From NCBI GenBank assembly GCA_963678675.1, contig OY783191.1, positions 26,060,955 to 26,124,954 on the forward strand: a stretch of DNA of 64,000 nt, given 5' to 3'. A model generated the notes under the pieces. That model was not told the origin of the DNA, searched no databases, and was given only the letters and a program-made list of their open reading frames with translations. The position numbers were made by a program, and so were the translations under genes. Numbering within the stretch: position 1 is the stretch's first letter; every line of letters starts with the position of its first letter. Shown piece by piece: positions 1 through 6,748 of the stretch. The stretch comes from Xiphydria camelus. Taxonomy: Eukaryota > Arthropoda > Insecta > Hymenoptera > Xiphydriidae.

Positions 1-1
1 T

Positions 2-3000
2 GTGCGGACTGCCGGGGCGACGGGAGTCACCGTCCCCCTACGACCCTCGCCATCTACATCTTCGAGCGGGGGTCCCACTAGAGCGTCGACCCAGAGGCCA
101 AACATCCGAGGAGCCGATACCATGCGGAGCGCGCTCGGGGGAACACGGACATCTAGTTCCCCCCGCCCCGGTCCATCAACATCTTCTGGACGGGGATCAA
201 CTCCACCTCCTCGACGGAGTGGAAGCGGTGCAGCGACCACCTCTGCGCCGACTTCCACCCGTCCCTCGCAGACGACCACCACGCGAGGAGTGACGACCAG
301 GCGAGGACGTGCGACCAGCGCCCCGCCTGTGTCCCCAAGAGTCACGAGGAGTAGGGCCAGGAGTCAGAGAGCCGCCACAGAGGATCGGTCTCCCGAACGG
401 ACGCAGCAGAGGTTCCGGCGATCACCTCCGGTCACCGCCGGGACAACTTTTGCGGCCATTGTTGCGACCACCCCTACGCCCGTCGTTGCCCCCGTCGCCA
501 GCGAGGGAGCACCGACACCAGCCACAACGACAGCACCAACCCTCCAGCAGCAGCGCGAAGAAATTCGCCAACGTATACTGCTGCTGCAGGGCGGACAGCC
601 CTTCGTCGCCCTCGGAGGTCTTTTGGACCCCCCGACGACCCCGCCCAGCGAGACTACCATTCCCACCTCCAGTCCGGTAGCCACGATCACCGCCACTACC
701 ATTACCACCTCGGTATGTGGCGGGCCGATCTGCTCTACGGCCGTCCATCCCGGGAGGATAAGTCCCCCCCGAACGCCACCAAGGATGGAGGACGTGATCG
801 TGGAGGAAGAGGAGGAGATACCGGACGAGGCGCCTGCAGTAACATCCGATGCAGGTGCCGGGAGCGAGGAAGAGGAGGTGAGAGAGATCCCCGCCAGACG
901 CCTCAGCGACGGAGCTGTCACCCTCTCCGTCGCGGGACGACCAAGGGTCTTAAGATCTGGTCGTCCCAGGCGATCCGTAACAATATCTAGCGGATCGTCG
1001 TCGTCGTCGTCGAGCGACGACGAAGTGTTCTGGCGGAACACCTCTTTTCCTCAAACACCTGCTCCCCCGGAGGTGGAAGTACTGCCTCATACGCCCGAAC
1101 TGGAGGCAGTAAGGAGGAGATACTCGGCGACCCGTGAGTATCTCGCAGGGGTCGTCGAGTACCACGCGGGAAGTCGGGAGGTCCCGGACGACGAAGAAGA
1201 GGAGATCCGGAGGAGAGTCCGGGCGGAGGCAGCTGCGAGGCCACCGCCCCCACCACCACCAGCGGCCCGATCAACACCCGAGGGCCGCACCGAGGACTCA
1301 CCCCGGACAGCTGCAGCAGCAACACCACCAGCAGCAGCAGCGGCAGCAGCAACAACACCAGCAGCTGCCATGAGGACGGCGAGGACGGCAACGACCGCTA
1401 CGCAGACGACGCCGACCATCGCGGCGTCGACATCGGCCCCAGCTGGCCTGGAGCGCCGACCTGACGCGCCACCGCGCGACACTCGAGGAAGGACTGAGGT
1501 AGGAGGGCATCGCGGATTCAATTCTTCGCGCCGCGACCGGACCGCACAGTTTCAGCGTCCGGTAAGTCCCTCGCTACGCGATCACGGTGGTGGTTTCGTC
1601 GATGGTCCCCGGGCGCCCGGACGGGCTCCCCCGTTAGTTCCCCCACCCCCTCGACAGGGTGCCTCGGCCTCCCGAAGGCGGCCAGATCCGGCCCGCATTG
1701 GTGCGGGAGGACTGGGCGGGCCGCGCGGCGCCGGAGGTGTCGGGCCTGGTAGGGTCAACGCCCAGCCAACGCTGCCAGATGGCTCTGCGCCTCAGCCTCC
1801 TTTTAGCGAGACTGAGTGCGTCGAGCTCATCGAAGCGGCTGAGGCTGTCTCGTCGATAGACGAGTTGGAAGCGCTGGCAAGGCGACTTGCCACGCGTTTT
1901 CAGGCTGCGACTCCTGCTGGGCCCGGCGCCTCTGGTGCGCGAAATGCTCCCCGGCGTGGGGGCGGTCGGCCGCGCCGGAGGCGGGCAGCCGAGGACACGA
2001 ACCCGGAGCGAGTAGCTGATCGTTCGGATCAGCCTGATCCCCTGCTTCCTCCCCCCATGGATCGCGTGAGTCGTGCGACTCACATCCAGCGCTTGTACAG
2101 ACAAGACCCCCGGCGTGCATTTCGCGAGGTGATGCAGGGCCCTACCGTTCAGTGTGCTGTGCCACGCGATAGGGTTCTTCATCACTTCGAGGAAGTGTAT
2201 CGCCGGCGTGAGGACCCGGAAGGTCTTGTCGGGGGCTGGCCGACTGAGCCCCCTTTGCAGGACGATAACGACGCGCTGGTGTCACCCTTCAGTCAGCTGG
2301 AGGTACTCCGTCGGCTCAAGAACGCGGCTAATACCGCGCCTGGACCCGACGGTCTTACCTATCGCGACTTGCGAAGGGTTGACCCCGGTGCGTGTGTCCT
2401 GACTGCGGTTTATAACGCCTGCCGCAGGCTGGAAGCGATCCCTGAGGGTTGGAAGACTTCCAACACCGTCTTGGTGTACAAGAAAGGGGATCAGGATGAC
2501 CTGAGTAATTGGCGCCCGCTCGCGATGGGTTCGGTTCTCGCCAAGCTGTTCGCCGCCGTCGTGGCCGATCGTCTCACCGTATGGACGACGCGCAACGGCC
2601 GCATCAGTCCTTCACAGAAGGGCTTCCTGAAGTACGAGGGATGCTACGAGCATTCCTTCGTGCTTCAGGAGGCCATTCAGGACGCACGTCGGACTGGAAA
2701 GGAGGTAGTGGTGGCGTGGTTGGACCTCCGAAATGCTTTTGGTTCGGTCCCCCACGTCTCCATTGCAGCCGCGCTGGAGGGAGCCCAGGTGCCTGCATCT
2801 CTCCGCCGTTTGGTGGCGAGTATGTACCGAGGGGCCACTACGAGGGTGAGGACTGCGGATGGTTACACCTCGGAGGTGAACATCCAGTCGGGTGTAAAAC
2901 AAGGTTGCCCGTTGAGCCCCATAGTGTTCAACCTCGCTCTCGAGCCCGTACTTCGTGCCCTCGCATCCTCGGATGCGGGGTACGATTTGCGCGGGACGAG

Positions 3001-4693
3001 ATTGAACACTCTGGCGTACGCGGACGACCTTGCGCTGGTCGCCAGCGACCCCGCCGGGATGCGACTCCTCCTGTCCGCAGCGGAGAGGGCAGCACAGCGG
3101 ATTGGCCTACACTTTAACCCGGCTAAATGTGCCACTCTGCATATGAACTGCAGAAGAGGGCGCCGGGTGCTGCCGACTGTGTTCCCTCTCCAAGGAGAGC
3201 CCGTTCGCGCGCTATCGGACCGCGACGAATACCCCCACTTGGGTACGCCCACCGGTGCCAACGTGAGCCAGACCCCAATAAAGGCGCTCGTTGACATCGT
3301 TGAGTGCCTCAAGGCGATCGATGCCTCGTTGCTCGCCCCTTGGCAGAAGTTCGACGCGGTAGCCAAGTTTGTGCTGCCGCGTATGGACTTCGGTCTAAGG
3401 GGAATGAGGATGGAGAAAGGGCCACTCGGTGAAGTCGACCGCCAACTGAAAAGGCTGGCTAAAGGCTGGTTCCATCTCCCTCAGCGCGCGAGCGCGGAAG
3501 TGGTCTTCCTACCTCCATCAATGGGGGGTGGAGGGCTACTTCCGCTAGCTGATCTCGCGGATGCGCTCACCATCGCACACGCCTTCAGAATGCTGACGGC
3601 GGAGGATGAGGTGGTGAGAACAATCGCGAGTAGCGGGTTGAGGGCGGCGGTCAGGAAGCGGCTCGGCCGAGAGCCGTGCATGGATGACGTGGCGGAATAC
3701 CTTTCCGGTTCGCTGGAGGGGGATTTCGCCAGGCACGGGGGGGACGTTAAGTCCCTCTGGACCTCGGCACGTGACGCCGCCCGGAGGCAGTCAACGAAGC
3801 TCGGCGTGCGTTGGACGTGGTCTGGCGAACGTGAGGAGCTGGCGATCGTGTTGCGAGCGACTCGAGACCGATCGACCATCGTACCACCAGCCGCACGCTC
3901 GCAAATAGTGCACCGGATGAGGGTTGCACTGGTCGAGTACTACCGCGGAACCTTGCTGGCGAAGCGGGACCAGGGTAAGGTCCACGAGGTGTCAGGACGG
4001 GCGAAGTGGTCTAACCATTTCCTCCGGACTGGCGGCTTTACGCGTTTTGCCGACTGGCGTTTCGTTCATCGAGCGCGTCTCAATGTCTTGCCTCTGAACG
4101 GAGCTAGGCCTTGGGAGGCGAACGATAAACGATGCCGGCGGTGCGGGAGCGCCCTCGAGACACTACCCCATGTGCTCGGACATTGCACCCCTCACTCCAA
4201 CGCGATTCAGCGCCGGCACGATGCGATTGTCGATCGGATCGTAAAAGCACAGCAACTGCCCGGCGTCGTGACCACGAACCGCCCTGTGGCAGGGGTGGTT
4301 GGGGAGTTGGCCCAACTTCGGCCGGATATAGTTATCCGGGACGACCGGTCACGTGTCATCACCATCTTGGACGTGACGGTGCCCTTCGAGAATCGTCTGC
4401 AGTCTTGGGATGAGGCCAGAGCGCGGAAATACGCCAAGTACGCGCCCCTGGCGGACCAGCTGCAGGCGCAAGGGTACCGAGTTGTGGTTGACGCCTTTAT
4501 CGTGGGTGCCCTCGGGTCGTGGTACTGGGGCAATGAGAAAGTGCTGAGATGGCTACGAATATCTTCGTGGTATGCGTCGATGATGCGCCGACTCATTGTC
4601 TCGGACACGATCCGATGGTCCCGCGATATCTACGTGGAACACTTGACCGGCGCCAGGCAGTATGCACCGCTCGAGCCCGAAAATAATGTTTGA
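2..4693 (+). CDS. Retrotransposon polyprotein, copy 1 (RT + RLE), N-terminus outside window
   Basis: The frame is open from the window edge to a TGA at 4691-4693, giving 1563 codons. By alignment to copy 4 it starts at about residue 192 of a 1754-residue protein, so both zinc-finger-like motifs lie upstream of the window. Visible parts are the Thr/Pro/Arg-rich linker, two acidic tracts (VIVEEEEEIPDEAP and a Ser-run followed by DDEVFW), the polyalanine segment coded by CAG-like repeats, an Arg-rich patch (RPRRRRAAE), the RT with APGPDG, WLDLRNAF, QGCPLSPIVFN and AYADDLAL, the CRRC-H-C motif, and the PD-D endonuclease core. No internal stop or frameshift is seen. The base at 991 (aca rather than ata) is one of the few differences from copy 7. 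The protein should nick U2 DNA and reverse transcribe the element RNA there; this is inferred from family membership. Confidence 0.93.
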   Translation: MRTAGATGVTVPLRPSPSTSSSGGPTRASTQRPNIRGADTMRSALGGTRTSSSPRPGPSTSSGRGSTPPPRRSGSGAATTSAPTSTRPSQTTTTRGVTTRRGRATSAPPVSPRVTRSRARSQRAATEDRSPERTQQRFRRSPPVTAGTTFAAIVATTPTPVVAPVASEGAPTPATTTAPTLQQQREEIRQRILLLQGGQPFVALGGLLDPPTTPPSETTIPTSSPVATITATTITTSVCGGPICSTAVHPGRISPPRTPPRMEDVIVEEEEEIPDEAPAVTSDAGAGSEEEEVREIPARRLSDGAVTLSVAGRPRVLRSGRPRRSVTISSGSSSSSSSDDEVFWRNTSFPQTPAPPEVEVLPHTPELEAVRRRYSATREYLAGVVEYHAGSREVPDDEEEEIRRRVRAEAAARPPPPPPPAARSTPEGRTEDSPRTAAAATPPAAAAAAATTPAAAMRTARTATTATQTTPTIAASTSAPAGLERRPDAPPRDTRGRTEVGGHRGFNSSRRDRTAQFQRPVSPSLRDHGGGFVDGPRAPGRAPPLVPPPPRQGASASRRRPDPARIGAGGLGGPRGAGGVGPGRVNAQPTLPDGSAPQPPFSETECVELIEAAEAVSSIDELEALARRLATRFQAATPAGPGASGARNAPRRGGGRPRRRRAAEDTNPERVADRSDQPDPLLPPPMDRVSRATHIQRLYRQDPRRAFREVMQGPTVQCAVPRDRVLHHFEEVYRRREDPEGLVGGWPTEPPLQDDNDALVSPFSQLEVLRRLKNAANTAPGPDGLTYRDLRRVDPGACVLTAVYNACRRLEAIPEGWKTSNTVLVYKKGDQDDLSNWRPLAMGSVLAKLFAAVVADRLTVWTTRNGRISPSQKGFLKYEGCYEHSFVLQEAIQDARRTGKEVVVAWLDLRNAFGSVPHVSIAAALEGAQVPASLRRLVASMYRGATTRVRTADGYTSEVNIQSGVKQGCPLSPIVFNLALEPVLRALASSDAGYDLRGTRLNTLAYADDLALVASDPAGMRLLLSAAERAAQRIGLHFNPAKCATLHMNCRRGRRVLPTVFPLQGEPVRALSDRDEYPHLGTPTGANVSQTPIKALVDIVECLKAIDASLLAPWQKFDAVAKFVLPRMDFGLRGMRMEKGPLGEVDRQLKRLAKGWFHLPQRASAEVVFLPPSMGGGGLLPLADLADALTIAHAFRMLTAEDEVVRTIASSGLRAAVRKRLGREPCMDDVAEYLSGSLEGDFARHGGDVKSLWTSARDAARRQSTKLGVRWTWSGEREELAIVLRATRDRSTIVPPAARSQIVHRMRVALVEYYRGTLLAKRDQGKVHEVSGRAKWSNHFLRTGGFTRFADWRFVHRARLNVLPLNGARPWEANDKRCRRCGSALETLPHVLGHCTPHSNAIQRRHDAIVDRIVKAQQLPGVVTTNRPVAGVVGELAQLRPDIVIRDDRSRVITILDVTVPFENRLQSWDEARARKYAKYAPLADQLQAQGYRVVVDAFIVGALGSWYWGNEKVLRWLRISSWYASMMRRLIVSDTIRWSRDIYVEHLTGARQYAPLEPENNV

Positions 4694-5283
4694 TATTGTT
4701 CCCTCCTGCCTTGGTCAGTGGATGAGGTGGCTCTCGTGATAATAGGTATCGGCCTTTTGTTCTCGCTCCCATATCATTCTCTCACCTATTGTATATATTA
4801 TCATTCATCCATTCAAGTCATGTCATTCACCGCCATTACCCATCGTGCCGATCACCTGTAATATAATTGTATTTATGAATTTATATGCTACTTACTTACC
4901 GCTGCTTTATGTATTATTATTTATTATCTATATTTTATCTATCTTATTTTTCTATTCTATGGTGCCACCCATCCTGCCTCGCTAATTAATGCTACTTATA
5001 CTATTACATATTATTATGAACCATACGATGGTATATTATTGCTAGTAATTAACTTATCTAATTTAACTTACCTTCTAATTAATTAATTAAGCTATGTGTA
5101 GCCCACCGCGCTGTGTTGTCCATGTAGTGTCCTGTTCTGTCCCTGTTCTGTGCGGTGGAGCTGGTACCCCTTGACCGGCCGGCCTCGGTCCATTGAAAGA
5201 TGGATCGGGGGATGGCTGGTCACGGGGTGCCGCTGGATTTCTGTTGGTGTCGTCCTGTGTTTGTCCGCAGATATGGCGTCACA

Positions 5284-5413
5284 TCCCCCGACTGCAGTAA
5301 AGGCGGCGGGGGATCATTGGTATATATATTGTAAGGGCCCGTCAGCATTAATAAATCTATATCCTACAATGACGGGCCCCCAATAGTGGGGGGTGGGTAA
5401 CTAGCCGCCCCCC
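5284..5413 (+). other. Three 3' UTR hairpins of copy 1
   Basis: Three stems follow one another: 5284-5290 with 5307-5313 (7 bp); 5335-5343 with 5371-5379 (9 bp, extendable by an A-T pair); and 5388-5393 with 5408-5413 (6 bp plus inner wobble and two G-C pairs). The middle stem is 12718-12726 with 12755-12763 in copy 2, where two pairs are changed on both strands (G-C to A-T and T-A to C-G). In copy 6 (31088-31096 with 31127-31135) one C-G becomes T-G. This is covariation seen directly. A role in binding the element's RT is inference. Confidence 0.75.
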
Positions 5414-5468
5414 TTATATTTGTATCTATACTTATACCTGATTATGTACTTGTTTTGTGTGGCGCCTG

Positions 5469-5556
5469 CGCCATTTATACTACCCCCGGAGGAGCATTGT
5501 TCCTCCGGGGGAACACATTTTTATTGTAAATTTTTTTTAATTTTCAATAAATGGCG
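5469..5556 (+). other. 3'-terminal RNA clamp and 11-bp hairpin, copy 1
   Basis: CGCCATTTAT at 5469-5478 is exactly complementary to ATAAATGGCG at 5547-5556. These flank a perfect 11-bp hairpin, CCCCCGGAGGA (5483-5493) with TCCTCCGGGGG (5501-5511), loop gcattgt. The clamp closes two bases before U2 nt 39 (5559). The same arrangement is present in copies 4-7 and, with 9 bp, in copy 8. In copy 2 the clamp is shorter (gccatt/aatggc) and the hairpin has wobble pairs. It is a good candidate for the signal by which the RT selects its template at the target. Confidence 0.7.
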
Positions 5557-5558
5557 TT

Positions 5559-5709
5559 TATCTGTTCTTATCAGCTTAATATCTGATACGATTCCCATTG
5601 GGAATCCAGTATATTAAACTGATTTTTGGAGGTGGGTGAGGTGACGGGAGCTCGCTCCGGCCTTGCCGCGGGTTGGCCTGGTATTGCAGTACCTCCAGGA
5701 CTGGCCCAA
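5559..5709 (+). ncRNA. U2 snRNA nt 39-189 (3' part of split gene)
   Basis: The sequence begins tatctgttcttatcagc and continues through stem IIa (ATCAG/CTGAT), a perfect stem IIb GATTCCC/GGGAATC (5590-5606), the Sm site tgatttttgg (5620-5629), stem-loop III GGAGCTCGCTCC (5648-5659) and stem-loop IV CCTGG/CCAGG (5677-5699), ending ggcccaa. These are the hallmarks of metazoan U2. The first 38 nt and the promoter are absent because the retrotransposon occupies that side, so it cannot make U2 by itself. It carries gccgcggg where the other full copies have gccgtggg. Confidence 0.93.
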
Positions 5710-5872
5710 TTATCCTTTCCAATTTATAATTCCTCCCTTTAATAAGGTTTGAGGAACGGCAAGGCCATCCACCTTTACCAAAAATCAGTTTTCCGTACCT
5801 TGTCCCTGCCGCGACCGATTTTACCGGTGTCGCGGTATTCTTTTACAGTTTAGGACTTAGAATTATTCCGGG
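5710..5872 (+). other. U2 3' flank plus spacer with inverted U2 fragment, before copy 2
   Basis: The first 45 bases (5710-5754, ending ggtttgagg) are the U2 3' flank, constant at seven junctions. The rest (5755-5872) precedes the element-like sequence. Within it, 5757-5791 read on the - strand gives aaactgatttttgg, then aggtgg, then ggccttgccg, in the same order as in U2 (5616-5668). It therefore looks like an inverted, internally deleted piece of U2. A short hairpin CCGCGAC/GTCGCGG follows. Whether this spacer is host DNA or an extended element 5' end is not decided by the sequence. Confidence 0.6.
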
Positions 5873-6748
5873 CTCTTTACACCCGTTTGAATTTTAACTT
5901 AGGGACTTAGTCTTATTTTCTAGTCTTTCCTCCTGAGAGCCTTTACACTCTCCGGAGGAATTTTAAAGTCTTACGCTCTCGGTCGGGAAGCGATTAGTTT
6001 AAGTTTTATTTCTGTGTTAAGTGTTAGTTTTAAATTCAGTGTCGCGCGGTGTGTACAGTGTCGGTAACTGCGTGCAGTGTCGTTAATTTATTTGTGCTGT
6101 CTCTCTGTGTGCCGCGCAGAGAGTTCGCGAGTGCGGAGTGTTCGCGGATAACCCCCTTGGAGGCGCCACCGGAGGACGCAGTCGCCGTCCCAACGTTAAG
6201 TGGTCGGAGGTAAGTAGAGTGGTCTTTCCCCCTCCTTATCGTCCAACTCCCTTTCCTCAATCGAGCTCCTTACCGGTAACGGGAGGGAGTAATCGAGGGA
6301 GGAATCGGTTTTAACCCTTTTGAATTTCCCGGTTCCCTTCCATCAGCCCCCACTCGCCTGCCAGCGAGCTTTGCTCTAAGGCATCCGAGTGTCGGTTGCT
6401 GTAAGGCGACCTAACCCTACCCTACATTTCCCTTCTAACCTCCCCCGGTGGTTAGGCGCTCTGCTGCGCGCGTCGCTCCTAAGAGCGATCCCCGCGGCTA
6501 AGTGCCCATCGGAGTCCCTAACCTTAAAGCCCGGGTGGTGACAGCTGTCATCGTGCGAGCCACTCTGAGGAGTGACTCCCGCGCGTCAGTTGCCGCCATC
6601 TTCCTTATCCCCTCTAGTGCGAGGAGTTAGTCGGTTTGTGGCGGGAAACCGTCACGCCGCCTGGCGAATCCCCTAGAGTACCCTCTCCCAGTTAGTTTAG
6701 CTTAACCGTCGGTTAAGTTCCTAGTTAACGCACTCCGACCACTGCGAG
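5873..6748 (+). other. 5' UTR of copy 2
   Basis: This 876-base leader contains a near-perfect hairpin at 5927-5960 (loop cctttaca), three CAGTGTCG words at 6037, 6056 and 6075 (19-base spacing), and a possible 5' splice site ggag|gtaagt at 6209-6215 with a pyrimidine-rich acceptor ending catcag at 6356. It also has a TCGCTC/GAGCGA stem near 6470-6490, a TGACAGCTGTCA palindrome near 6539, and an inverted repeat CTTAACC/GGTTAAG at 6701-6717 upstream of the start codon. No upstream ORF of note is visible. A promoter cannot be assigned with confidence. Confidence 0.7.
5927..5960 (+). other. Conserved 5' UTR hairpin, copy 2
   Basis: TTCCTCC and GAGAG pair with CTCTC and GGAGGAA around the eight-base loop cctttaca, with one mismatch. 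In copy 4 the same position (13432-13464) keeps the loop exactly, but the inner stem is CGAA/TTCG and the outer stem uses wobble pairs. Copies 7 and 8 restore one wobble to A-T. Stem sequence changes on both sides while the loop is kept, which is typical of a selected RNA structure. The function is unknown. Confidence 0.7.

Larger units (their letters stand above)
1..5558 (+). mobile_element. Copy 1: U2-targeted RLE non-LTR retrotransposon (Utopia-like), cut by window start
   Basis: The element lacks its 5' UTR and first ~191 codons because the window begins inside the ORF. It ends exactly where U2 snRNA nt 39 begins. Coding sequence is nearly identical to copy 7. The distal 3' UTR (about 5150-5390) differs from copies 4 and 7, so this copy is not a simple duplicate of either. 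There is no poly(A) tail; the 3' end is a defined sequence with an aataaa just before the junction, as expected for an element whose RT recognises a 3' UTR structure. Confidence 0.9.
4694..5558 (+). other. 3' UTR of copy 1
   Basis: The 865 bases open with a block shared by all copies (ccctcctgccttggtcag), then an AT-rich low-complexity part (about 4790-5095), then a T/G-rich conserved part with ggtggagctggtacccc, and then a run of GC-rich hairpins to the end. The hairpins are TCCCCCG/CGGGGGA (5284-5313), GGGCCCGTC/GACGGGCCC (5335-5379), GGGGGG/CCCCCC (5388-5413), and an 11-bp hairpin at 5483-5511. An aataaa lies about ten bases before the U2 junction. No other gene is visible. Confidence 0.85.

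Noticed and set aside
1300..1375. CAG/CAA microsatellite in the linker
   Set aside because: The repeats encode in-frame Ala, Thr and Pro runs conserved in every copy, so they are treated as coding low complexity and not as an independent repeat locus.
1567..1580. Splice-donor-like ggtaagtccc inside the ORF, present in all copies
   Set aside because: It reads through as codons in every intact ORF, and no matching acceptor leaves a sensible frame that I could identify.
4790..5095. Possible small genes in the AT-rich 3' UTR stretches
   Set aside because: Short ORFs there differ in every 3' UTR type, have no recognisable protein features, and fall in low-complexity AT runs.
6030..6070. Arthropod initiator (TCAGT) with downstream promoter element
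   Set aside because: The TCAGT word is present, but no convincing downstream element at +28 is seen, and the word is part of a repeated 8-mer. Not called as a promoter.
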